A DNA stretch of 64,000 nt from Sphingobacteriaceae bacterium. GTDB lineage: Bacteria; Bacteroidota; Bacteroidia; Sphingobacteriales; Sphingobacteriaceae. The notes under the pieces were generated by a model. That model saw nothing but the letters and a program-made list of their open reading frames with translations, was not told the origin of the DNA and did no database searches. The position numbers and the translations under genes were made by a program. Positions 25,777 through 34,818 of this stretch are shown in pieces. Where the stretch lies: positions 124,001 to 188,000 of the forward strand of contig JACMJM010000032.1 in the NCBI GenBank assembly GCA_014380615.1, in the 5' to 3' direction. The number at the start of each line of letters is the position of its first letter. The stretch's first letter is position 1.

Positions 25777-27184
25777 ATGACACACATAGCGAAAAGGCAT
25801 TTTTTACTGTTTCTTTTATTGCAGATTTTCAGTGTTTTGCAAGTAGAAGCTGCAGATCCTGCCTGGGCTTCGAAAGTTGGGATAAGAAAATTGAAGATCA
25901 AAAATCGGGTTTTTAATGTGAAGGATTATGGTGCTGTAAATAACGGAACAACCCTTAATACCGCAGCTATCCAAAAGACTATTGATGCCTGCGCAAAAAA
26001 AGGCGGCGGTAAAGTAGTGTTTGCTCCGGGTAAATATTTAACCGGTTCGTTGTTTATAAAGGAAGATGTTTTCCTTCAGGTTGATAAAGGTGTAGAAATA
26101 CTGGGCAGTCAGAATATAAAGGATTACCCCGATATAGACACCCGTGTGGCCGGAATTGAAATGAAGTGGCCCGCTGCCTTAATAAATATCATAAAACAGG
26201 AAAATGCGGGGGTAAGCGGCGAGGGTATAGTTAATGCACAGGGAAAGCCTTTTTGGGATTCTTACTGGGCATTAAGACGAGAATACGAACCTAAAAACCT
26301 GCGCTGGATTGTAGATTATGATGCCAAGCGCCCCAGAACTTTGTTAGTATCTGAATCTGAAAATATCCTTGTTAAAGGACTTACATTTCAGCAGGCCGGC
26401 TTTTGGACGGTTCATGTGCTGTATTCGAAATACGTTACCGTTGATGGAATCACTATTCAAAATAACATTGGTGGCCATGGCCCGAGTACAGATGGGGTTG
26501 ATATTGATTCTTCATCCTGGATATTGGTTAAAAACTCTGATATAGATTGTAATGATGACAATTTCTGCATAAAAGCAGGACGCGATTGGGATGGATTACG
26601 TGTTAACCGCCCGGCAGAATATATCGTGATCCGCGATTGTATTTCGCGTAAAGGAGGTGGCTTGATTACCTTCGGGAGGTATGCGGCATATTCTGGCAAA
26701 AAATTTGAAAGCCAATGGAACCGGAGTTGGTATTCGTTTTAAATCGGCAACCAATCGTGGAGGTACTATTGAAGATATTTATATCGATAATTTGGAGATG
26801 ACTGACGTTGGAACTGCTTTGGAGATAACTCCAAATTGGAATCCTGCTTACAGTTATTCCACTCTTCCTGCAGGTTATGATATTAATACCGTTCCGGAGC
26901 ATTGGAAAAAGATGGTCGCAAAAGTAGATCCCGAAAAAGGGATTCCTCATTTTAAAGATATTTTCATTTCGAACATAAAAGTAACCGGTGCCCGCAAGGC
27001 AATTTTTGCCGATGGCCTGGATCAGGAGCCCTTAAAGAACTTTAATTTTAACAATGTTGATATTACAGCGGCGAATGCCGGTTCTATTAAAAATGCCCTG
27101 GATTGGTCTTTTAATAAGGTATCGATTAAGGCAAAAGATAATAGTAAGATAGTGGTTACTCAATCGAAAAATGTTAATCCATAA
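25777..27184 (+). pseudogene. GH28 polygalacturonase, frameshifted
   Basis: Two frames together make one GH28 enzyme of about 470 residues. The first (25777 to about 26680) has a signal peptide, a beta-helix, and the catalytic Asp region TDGVDIDSSSW and NDDNFCIKAGRD. The second (from about 26675 to 27184) resumes with GGMRHILAKNLKANGTGVG and IRFKSATNRGG. Relatives read ITFGSE(T/I)SGG at the break. The text here is ITFG then GGMRH, and adding 14 nt restores both the frame and the expected residues. The site TTCGGGAGG fits a slip between two TTCGGGA copies. The gene is followed 6 bp later by the second PL1 gene. It may be a true inactivating mutation or a sequencing error. Confidence 0.85.
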
Positions 27185-27190
27185 CAATCA

Positions 27191-28447
27191 ATGATGTTGA
27201 AAAGCCATTTAGTTCTTCTGTTTGTTGTTTCTCTTGTAGTAACATCCCATGCTCAGCAACTGGCTTTTCCAGGAGCTGAAGGATTTGGGCGTTTCGCTGC
27301 TGGCGGAAGAGGCGGAGTGGTGTACCATGTAACTAATCTTAACGATTCGGGGCCGGGCTCGTTTAGAGATGCCGTGAGCCAGCCTAAGCGGATTGTGGTT
27401 TTCGATGTAGCCGGAGTAATTAAAATAAATTCACGGGTTCAGGTTTCGCCTAACCTTACTATTGCGGGCCAAACTGCGCCGGGCGACGGGATTTCTATTT
27501 ATGGAAACGGTGTGTCGTTTTCAAAGGCTAACAATACTATAGCAAGATACTTAAGAATCAGGATGGGGGTAAACGGAGAGAAGGGTGCGGATGCGGTAAC
27601 AATATCCGAAGGCTCGAGCATGATTTTCGATCATCTTTCAGTATCCTGGGGAAGAGATGAAACGTTTTCGGTTAGCGGAACGGTATCGGATGTGACGATT
27701 CAAAATTCCATTATAGCCGAAGGACTTCATTCGCACTCGGCAGGCGGGTTAATTCAAACCACAGGAGGAATCAGCCTGCTGAGGAATCTGTACGTTAACA
27801 ATCACACACGAAACCCTAAGGTTAAAGGAAAAAATCAGTACATCAATAACGTTATTTACAACTGGAGAGTTGGAGGCTACATTCTGGGCGATTCAGAATC
27901 CAACTCCTACGCAAACGTTTTGAATAATTACTTTATCGATGGCCCCCAAACAAGCTCATCACCTTTTTCTCGGGGAAATACTAATTTCCATATTTTTGCC
28001 GCTTCAAATTTTCATGATGGTAACAGGAATGGGAAATTAGACGGAGCCGATATCCCAAAGGAAAAATATACTGTGGTAGACTGGCTGTCCACCGCTCACG
28101 ACTATCCAAAAGTAACGATGCTTGAGCCTCAAAAAGCCTACGAGTTTGTTATCGCGAACTCCGGTGCCTCATTACGTCGGGATCAGGTGGATACCCGATT
28201 GGTAAATACAGTAAAATCTCTCGGGAAAGAGGGAAAAATAATCAGCAGCGAAGAAGAAAATCCTGAGAAAGGGCCTGGTATACTTAAAATCGGAAAGTCT
28301 TTAAACGATGCAGACAAAGATGGTATGCCCGATGTGTGGGAGAAGAAAAATAAGCTTAATCCTAAAAAGGCAGACGACAAGGACGATGCGGATAAAGATG
28401 GTTTTACTAATATTGAAGAGTATATAAATGAGATTGTTAGGAATTAA
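27191..28447 (+). CDS. Pectate lyase PL1, second copy
   Basis: The 418-residue protein has a signal peptide (LVLLFVVSLVVTSHAQ) and a PL1 beta-helix closely similar to the N-terminal part of the 673-residue lyase (shared QLAFPGAEGFGRFAAGGRGG, HLSVSWGRDE, NHTRNPKVKG). It ends with the calcium-binding segment DADKDGMPDVWEKK and DADKDGFTNIEEYINE and has no CBM or T9SS domain, so it probably stays periplasmic or is exported differently. A paralogous pair in which only one member carries surface-targeting modules suggests division of labour: one enzyme outside, one acting on imported fragments. It is 6 bp after the GH28 gene, in the same transcript. Confidence 0.93.
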   Translation: MMLKSHLVLLFVVSLVVTSHAQQLAFPGAEGFGRFAAGGRGGVVYHVTNLNDSGPGSFRDAVSQPKRIVVFDVAGVIKINSRVQVSPNLTIAGQTAPGDGISIYGNGVSFSKANNTIARYLRIRMGVNGEKGADAVTISEGSSMIFDHLSVSWGRDETFSVSGTVSDVTIQNSIIAEGLHSHSAGGLIQTTGGISLLRNLYVNNHTRNPKVKGKNQYINNVIYNWRVGGYILGDSESNSYANVLNNYFIDGPQTSSSPFSRGNTNFHIFAASNFHDGNRNGKLDGADIPKEKYTVVDWLSTAHDYPKVTMLEPQKAYEFVIANSGASLRRDQVDTRLVNTVKSLGKEGKIISSEEENPEKGPGILKIGKSLNDADKDGMPDVWEKKNKLNPKKADDKDDADKDGFTNIEEYINEIVRN

Positions 28448-28532
28448 GGAAACTTTAATTACGAACAGGATCGTTACCCGTAGTTCAGTGTTCGAATACG
28501 TTGGATCTTTTAAATTTACCCTATAACCAATA

Positions 28533-29609
28533 ATGAAACGGCGCCGTTTTATATCACGAATTGCTTTAGTAGCCGCTCTCGGAATGATAGGCGAGTCTGT
28601 GCTGGCTGCGGCAAATTATTTAAAGGAAAACCTGTCGTCTTTCGCAAAGAAGTTAAGGCCCGTCGGCCGGGTATTAGAGTCAGAAGGTTATTATGTGTGG
28701 TGTAATAGTCCTATTCAGGCTCCTGATGGTAAAATTCATTTGTTTTATTCACGTTGGTCATCCAAAAAAGGAATGGGAGGATGGATTAACAGTTGCGAGA
28801 TTGCCCGTGCCGTTGCTGATAAACCTGAAGGCCCCTATCAATATGTTGAAACCGTATTAGCACCCAGAGGCGAAGGTTATTGGGATGCTACAACTTGCCA
28901 TAATCCGCATATACAATTTGTAGATGGTAAGTACTGCTTGTTTTTTATGGGCAACTCAAATGGTAAAACAAACACCAAGAGAATAGGTCTGGCAATTTCA
29001 GATTCCTTAAACGGGCCATGGAAACGACCCGATAAGCCACTTTTAGAGGCGGGACCGGAAGGTTCATGGGACGATCATTGCACCACTAATCCAGCTTTCG
29101 TAAAACACCCGAACGGCCAATACTGGTTGTATTATAAATCCTGGAATAATAACGATTATTATAATTCTAAAGATCCGCTCATCAGGGGTAACCGCAAGTA
29201 TGGTTTAGCGGTTGCAGATAAGCTGGAAGGGCCATACCTGCGGTATTCTGATAAACCGGTGATAGACTTTTCTGTTAAAGGGGCCAACCGGCAGTTTGAA
29301 GACGCTTACGTTTGGTACGAAAAACGCCGGTTTAAACTACTTGCCCGCGATATGGGAGTGTACAGCCACGATGTGGGCCTTATCATGGAATCAAAAGACG
29401 GATTAAACTGGACCGAGCCGGAGATCTCTTTTAAGCCGGTTAAAGAATATGTGCAGGAACCCCCTGCGCCGGCACATCTAAAAAAGTATGGCAGGTTCGA
29501 GCGGCCCCAACTTCTTTTTATAAACGGAAAACCAACTTACCTGTTTACAACTTCTCAAGGTGGAAAATATATGACGGCTTCACCTTTTGTTTTTAAAATA
29601 AAATCATAA
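28533..29609 (+). CDS. GH43-like five-bladed beta-propeller hydrolase, Tat signal
   Basis: The 358-residue protein begins with a twin-arginine type signal (MKRRRFISRIALVAALG). The body is a beta-propeller with repeated strands such as GKIHLFYSRWSSKKG, KYCLFFMGNSNGKTNTKRIG, YWLYYKSWNNNDYY and RFKLLARDMGVYSHD, typical of the GH43/62/117-like group (arabinanases, arabinofuranosidases and related enzymes). Candidate acidic residues are in NSPIQAPDG (Asp as base), WDATTCHNPH and RQFEDAYVW. The subfamily and substrate are not clear. Its neighbours suggest a pectin side chain such as arabinan, or unsaturated galacturonate. It lies between PL1 and GH28 genes in one transcript. Confidence 0.75.
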   Translation: MKRRRFISRIALVAALGMIGESVLAAANYLKENLSSFAKKLRPVGRVLESEGYYVWCNSPIQAPDGKIHLFYSRWSSKKGMGGWINSCEIARAVADKPEGPYQYVETVLAPRGEGYWDATTCHNPHIQFVDGKYCLFFMGNSNGKTNTKRIGLAISDSLNGPWKRPDKPLLEAGPEGSWDDHCTTNPAFVKHPNGQYWLYYKSWNNNDYYNSKDPLIRGNRKYGLAVADKLEGPYLRYSDKPVIDFSVKGANRQFEDAYVWYEKRRFKLLARDMGVYSHDVGLIMESKDGLNWTEPEISFKPVKEYVQEPPAPAHLKKYGRFERPQLLFINGKPTYLFTTSQGGKYMTASPFVFKIKS

Positions 29610-29622
29610 TTTATTATACATA

Positions 29623-31062
29623 ATGAGCATTTCGATACGTATTCGTAGGCTGGCAGGCTTAATTTCAACAGCAGCAATTCTTTTGTTTATTTACTCATGC
29701 GCTACTAAGAAAGCAACCGTATGGAAAAACTCATCAGAACCATGGGCGGAAATGGAAAAGTTGAGAAAGAAAATTGTAGCTCCTGAATTTGCCGACAGAG
29801 ACTTTTTGATAACCAGTTACGGAGCTGTGGGCGATGGGAAAACAAAAAATACTGCGGCATTTAAAAAAGCGATCGAAGCATGTACCCAGGCAGGGGGTGG
29901 AAGGGTAGTTGTTCCTTCCGGGACGTTTTTAACTGGCGCCATACATTTAAAAAGCAATGTCAATCTTCACATGGTTGATAGTGCTAAGATCCTTTTCAGC
30001 CGCGATCCTAACGATTATTTGCCCCTGGTGTTTTCACGATGGGAGGGAATGGAACTGATGAATTATTCTCCGCTTATCTATGCAAACGGACAGAAGAACA
30101 TTGCCATAACCGGAAACGGAATTATCGACGGAAACGCAGACAATAATAACTGGTGGAACTGGAATGGTTCGGCAACTTATGGCTGGAAAGCCGGAATGCC
30201 CAATCAAAGAGCGGCCAGAGCTGCTTTACATGATTTGAATCATAAACAAACCGATCCTGAAGCCCGGATCTTCGGCCCGGGCCACTATTTAAGGCCCAAT
30301 CTTATCCAGACATACAATTGCAAAAACGTACTCATCTCGGATGTGAAAGTTTTGAATTCGCCCATGTGGAATGTTAACCCGATTCTGTGTGAGAACGTTA
30401 CGATCGAAAATGTAAAAATTATTACACATGGTCCTAATAATGACGGCGTTGACCCCGAATCCTGCAAAAACGTGCTTATCAGGAACTGCTACTTTGATAC
30501 CGGTGATGATTGTATCGCAATAAAGTCGGGCCGTGATGAGGACGGAAGGCGAATAGCCCGCCCTGCCGAAAATCATATCATAGAAAACTGTATCATGAAA
30601 GAAGGACACGGAGGAGTAGTGATCGGGAGTGAAATATCCGGCGGAGCCAGAAATATTTATGCGATAAATAATTCGATGGACAGCCCCGAACTCGACCGTG
30701 CGCTGCGATTTAAAACAAGCTCGAGCCGTGGTGGAATAATCGAAAACGTGTTTATGAAAGATACCAAGGTGGGTACCTATAAAGATGCCGCCGTAACGTT
30801 TAACATGTTTTACGAAGTTCCGGGTAAACATTTACCAACTATCAGAAATGTTTGGGTTGAAAATCTGGATGTGGAAAAAGGAGGCGAATATGGCTTATTT
30901 ATACGAGCATATAAAGACTCTCCAGTTCAAAATCTAAGAATGATTAACTGGAACATTCGCGGGGTTGAAACTCCGATTAAAATTGATTATGTAAAAAATC
31001 TCCAGTTTGAAAATGTCCACATAAACGGTAAATTGTGGGCCGTTCCCGACTCTTTAAAATAA
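29623..31062 (+). CDS. GH28 polygalacturonase, lipoprotein
   Basis: The 479-residue protein has a lipoprotein signal (LLFIYSC, then ATKKATV). Its right-handed beta-helix carries the full GH28 catalytic set: Asp residues in NNDGVDPESCKNV and TGDDCIAIKSGRDED, His in EGHGGVVIGSEISGG, and the Arg/Lys of ALRFKTSSSRGG. It hydrolyses alpha-1,4-galacturonosyl links in pectin fragments, probably on the periplasmic face or at the surface. It is intact and compares well with the broken neighbour at 25777, which it may replace functionally. It sits 13 bp after the GH43-like gene and 20 bp before the DUF4450-like gene. Confidence 0.93.
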   Translation: MSISIRIRRLAGLISTAAILLFIYSCATKKATVWKNSSEPWAEMEKLRKKIVAPEFADRDFLITSYGAVGDGKTKNTAAFKKAIEACTQAGGGRVVVPSGTFLTGAIHLKSNVNLHMVDSAKILFSRDPNDYLPLVFSRWEGMELMNYSPLIYANGQKNIAITGNGIIDGNADNNNWWNWNGSATYGWKAGMPNQRAARAALHDLNHKQTDPEARIFGPGHYLRPNLIQTYNCKNVLISDVKVLNSPMWNVNPILCENVTIENVKIITHGPNNDGVDPESCKNVLIRNCYFDTGDDCIAIKSGRDEDGRRIARPAENHIIENCIMKEGHGGVVIGSEISGGARNIYAINNSMDSPELDRALRFKTSSSRGGIIENVFMKDTKVGTYKDAAVTFNMFYEVPGKHLPTIRNVWVENLDVEKGGEYGLFIRAYKDSPVQNLRMINWNIRGVETPIKIDYVKNLQFENVHINGKLWAVPDSLK

Positions 31063-31082
31063 CTTATACTCAGATGTTAACT

Positions 31083-34000
31083 ATGCGTTTCAGAGGTGTT
31101 TTATTATTCCTCGCACTTTTCTCTATTCAAACCCTGACAGCACAAAGTACTGATAATACTTTATGGCATGCTAAACCCCGCCTTATTCATTACCGGCCAG
31201 ACGGACAAGACTTTGTACTGGTAAACGGTAAAAAACGTTTTAATCGGGCCATTTATGGCACGAATACGGCTTTCAGGGTAGAGGCGGGTGATCTTCCCGA
31301 GTTTGCGCTTTACCTTCCGGGAATGGGCGGAAATCTGAAATTCGGAATTATTTCTGGTAACACTAGCAAATGGATCATTAACGCGAAGCAGATTGAAAGT
31401 CGCTACCGTCCCGGAATGATGCTCTACAAAATTACGGATCCGCTTTTGGGTTCCGGAACTCTTAATCTTTCTGTTTTGGCTCAAGCCGACGGCGAAGGGA
31501 TAATCGTTAAAACCAGTTTCACAGGCACCCCCAAAGGGGTTGAGCTGTTCTGGACTTTTGGCGGAGCTACCGGAAAAAAATTCTCGCGTGATGGCGATAT
31601 CGGTGCCGATCCTGAGTCGGTTTTTTACCTTAAACCCGAATATTGTAACGACAATTCCATTAAGCTTAATAAAAATGCTTTTTCTCTGAGTTTCGGCTCT
31701 GGCCGGGTGTTATCTGAGGCAGAACGCTACGAGATTCAGCATGTGACCGGGAGTAGCGAAAAGGGTGTAGTAGAGTCGAAAAAGCAAATAAACGGCTTAT
31801 TTCCATTGGGCTCTAAACTCGCCCTTGCTGATGCGGCCAAACAGGAATCGCCTTTAAGCCTGGCCCAATCAACAGCAGTAAAGCAGCCCGTTGTAACCGG
31901 TCGTATCTCATCATCGGCCGCAAAGGAGTTTTTCTTTTTCATTCAGAGTCCTGGAAGTAAACCCGAGGTCAATTATTCTCTGCTTCCTCAGCATTTCAAT
32001 AAGGCAGAAGTTGCCCGGGTTAAATTAACCGGCAGGGTATCTATTAATACCCCCGATCCGTATCTAAATACGCTTGGGCCTGCTTTGGCCGTGGCAGCAG
32101 ACGGAGTTTGGGAAAATCCCTCTTTTCTTCACGGAGCCATAGCCTGGCGCATGCGTTTAAACGCATGGAGGGGAGCGTCTCTTGCCGATCCGCTGGGCTG
32201 GCACGACAGAGCTAAAATGCACTTTGCCGCCTACGAAAAGTCTCAGGTGCTCGAACCGGAAACTGGTCCGGTTGTACCAGATACTGCACTAAACTTCGCC
32301 CGGCAGGCAGAAGTAATGGGTACGGCAATGTTTAGCCGCGGTTATATTTCCCGTAATCCGAATAATAACAAAGTTCCCCATCACTACGATATGAATCTGG
32401 TGTTTTTTGACCAGATGCTGAGCCATTTTAACTGGACCGGCGATATCGCCTTCGCAAAGAAAATGTGGCCCGCTATTAAACGTCATCTTGTTTGGGAGAA
32501 ACGCAATTTTGATATGGATGGCGACGGCTTGTATGATGCTTATTGCGCCATCTGGGCAAGCGACGCTCTGCAATACAGCGGCGGCGGCGTAACTCATTCT
32601 TCGGCCTATAACTACCGTGCTAATAAACTGGCAGCAAAGCTTGCTGGAATTATTGGCGAAGATCCGGCTCCATATCAGCAAGAAGCGGATAAAATATTAA
32701 AAGCGATAAATACACATTTATGGCTTCCTGGAAAAGGTTGGTATGCAGAGTATAAAGACCTGCTGGGTTTAAAACTCGTGCATCCTTACAGCGGACTCTG
32801 GACAATTTATCATACACTCGATTCGGATGTTCCCGATGCTTTTCAGGCTTATCAGGCGCTAAGATATATTGACACTGAGATTCCTAAAATTCCGGTAAAA
32901 GCTGCCGGACTGCCTGATAAGGATTATTATGTACTTCCAACCACAAATTGGCAACCTTACAGCTGGTCTTTAAATAATGTGGCTATGGCCGAGGTGTTGC
33001 ATACGGCCCTGGCCTACTGGCAGGGAGGAAAATCTCGTGAAGCATTTAAGCTGTTTGAAAGCATGATGATTGAGAGCATGTATTTAAGCTCCAGTCCGGG
33101 TGGTTTCGAACAATTGTCGTTTTATGATGCTATCCGTGGTGAGCTTTACCGTGATTTTGCTGATCCCATCGCAATGGTAAGCCGAAGCCTTGTTGAAGGT
33201 TTGTACGGAGTACTTCCTAATGCTCTTGCGGATACCTTAACAATTCGTCCGGGTTTCCCCGAAGACTGGAAATATGCTTCATTAAATGTTCCGGATATAT
33301 CTTTCGATTTTAAAAGAGCCGGGTCGTCGGATACGTATTACATTACGCCTAAATTTCCAACTTCTATGAAACTTCGACTCAAGCTTAAAGCCATGAGCGA
33401 ATCTGTGCGGTCGGTTACGGTAAATGGTGTAAAAGCAAATTGGAGAGCTATAGAATCATCGATTGAAACTCCAGAGTTAGAGATTACAGCACCCGAAGCA
33501 GCGAAATATACAATTGTAGTGGATTGGGCGGGGGCTGAAATCCTGAAGTCTTCTCCGAAAAGCTATGCCTCAAACACTGTATTAAACCTTGGGTTTGAGA
33601 ATGCAAAGGCTCAGCAAATTTTCGATCCCCAAAACGTGCTTCAAAATGAAGAAGTAGTTAACAATGGCATTACTGGAACCGTAAAGGGCGAAGCCGGGCA
33701 CAGAACCATATTCGCTAAGTTGAAGCAAGGTGATTTTACCTGGTGGGCCCCGGTAAATATTGATATTGAAGAGCCTGTTAAGATTATCGCCGAACAGGAA
33801 CAAACTCAAAGCGGGTTGTCGCTAACTCTGAAAAATAGCGGACCGGCAATTTCAGGAACGCTACGGGTTAACAAAGGATGGGGGGCATTTACCCAGCAAA
33901 TAAACCTGTCGGCAGGTTCTTCTGTTGAGGTGAAAATCCCAAACTCTGCCCTTGCGTCGGGCACCAATATTGTAGCCTTCGATTACGGGAACCAGCATCA

Positions 34001-34772
34001 TGTAGAACAAAATATCATCAATTGGTCTGTTAAGCCGGATGCCGGAGCAAAATTTCAAAAAGTTGATCTAAGTTCGGTGCATAACGATTTGGTGACTAAT
34101 ATTTTTAAGAATAAATACCTCTCACCGCGTCCGGTTTCGCCAACCCTTCAGCTTCCTTTACAGGGAATAGGGAACTGGTGCTATCCGCTAACAACCGCAA
34201 ATATTGATGATTCGGGTTTGAGAAGCGCGGCTTCATCTAAAAATGAAATCAGTATCCCTAACGGGGTGCCCTTTCAAACGCCGTCGGAAGTTTCTAAAAA
34301 GAACATAGTGTTTACCTCACGGTGGGATAATTATCCTGATTCTGTACAGATCCCTTTAAACGGGAAGTCATCTCATGCTTATCTGTTGATGGCCGGTTCT
34401 ACCAACGCCATGCAATCAAGGCTTGATAATGGCGAAGTATTGGTTTACTATACCGACGGAAGTTCTGAGCGTTTGGCTTTAAGAAATCCTCAAACATGGT
34501 GGCCCATAGAGCAGGATTATTATGTAGACGGGTTTGCGTTTACAACGGATTATCCCCGGCCATATCGGGTAAGCCTTAAAACAGCTGAGGTGACCCGCAA
34601 ATTCACGAAATTTTATAGCATCAAAGGATTTTCCGGTTACGGAATTGACGGCGGTGCGGCAACGGTTTTAGATTTGCCTCTAAATCCTGATAAAGAACTT
34701 AAAGAATTAAAACTGAAAACTCTGGCAAATGATGTGGTTATCGGACTGATGAGTTTAACGTTGAAGAGATAG
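31083..34772 (+). CDS. Large secreted DUF4450-like protein, (alpha/alpha)6 domain
   Basis: The start is taken at ATG 31083 (signal peptide RFRGVLLFLALFSIQTLTAQ); ATG 31074 is an alternative. The 1229-residue product has an N-terminal beta-domain (LIHYRPDGQDFVLVNGKKRF, DLPEFALYLPGMGGNLK), which I associate with DUF4450. A catalytic-type (alpha/alpha)6 barrel follows at about 330-740 (FARQAEVMGTAMFSRGYISR, NLVFFDQMLSHFNWTGD, LVWEKRNFDMDGDGLYDAYC). The C-terminus has several beta-domains. The barrel is like those of clan GH-L/GH-M enzymes (GH65, GH95 or rhamnosidase type), so a glycoside hydrolase role is likely. The substrate is unknown; the locus suggests a pectin side chain. It is followed 46 bp later by another barrel protein. 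Confidence 0.65.
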   Translation: MRFRGVLLFLALFSIQTLTAQSTDNTLWHAKPRLIHYRPDGQDFVLVNGKKRFNRAIYGTNTAFRVEAGDLPEFALYLPGMGGNLKFGIISGNTSKWIINAKQIESRYRPGMMLYKITDPLLGSGTLNLSVLAQADGEGIIVKTSFTGTPKGVELFWTFGGATGKKFSRDGDIGADPESVFYLKPEYCNDNSIKLNKNAFSLSFGSGRVLSEAERYEIQHVTGSSEKGVVESKKQINGLFPLGSKLALADAAKQESPLSLAQSTAVKQPVVTGRISSSAAKEFFFFIQSPGSKPEVNYSLLPQHFNKAEVARVKLTGRVSINTPDPYLNTLGPALAVAADGVWENPSFLHGAIAWRMRLNAWRGASLADPLGWHDRAKMHFAAYEKSQVLEPETGPVVPDTALNFARQAEVMGTAMFSRGYISRNPNNNKVPHHYDMNLVFFDQMLSHFNWTGDIAFAKKMWPAIKRHLVWEKRNFDMDGDGLYDAYCAIWASDALQYSGGGVTHSSAYNYRANKLAAKLAGIIGEDPAPYQQEADKILKAINTHLWLPGKGWYAEYKDLLGLKLVHPYSGLWTIYHTLDSDVPDAFQAYQALRYIDTEIPKIPVKAAGLPDKDYYVLPTTNWQPYSWSLNNVAMAEVLHTALAYWQGGKSREAFKLFESMMIESMYLSSSPGGFEQLSFYDAIRGELYRDFADPIAMVSRSLVEGLYGVLPNALADTLTIRPGFPEDWKYASLNVPDISFDFKRAGSSDTYYITPKFPTSMKLRLKLKAMSESVRSVTVNGVKANWRAIESSIETPELEITAPEAAKYTIVVDWAGAEILKSSPKSYASNTVLNLGFENAKAQQIFDPQNVLQNEEVVNNGITGTVKGEAGHRTIFAKLKQGDFTWWAPVNIDIEEPVKIIAEQEQTQSGLSLTLKNSGPAISGTLRVNKGWGAFTQQINLSAGSSVEVKIPNSALASGTNIVAFDYGNQHHVEQNIINWSVKPDAGAKFQKVDLSSVHNDLVTNIFKNKYLSPRPVSPTLQLPLQGIGNWCYPLTTANIDDSGLRSAASSKNEISIPNGVPFQTPSEVSKKNIVFTSRWDNYPDSVQIPLNGKSSHAYLLMAGSTNAMQSRLDNGEVLVYYTDGSSERLALRNPQTWWPIEQDYYVDGFAFTTDYPRPYRVSLKTAEVTRKFTKFYSIKGFSGYGIDGGAATVLDLPLNPDKELKELKLKTLANDVVIGLMSLTLKR

Positions 34773-34818
34773 CTGGTACTGAAGTCAATGATCAATAAGC
34801 TAATATTAACCCTTATTT

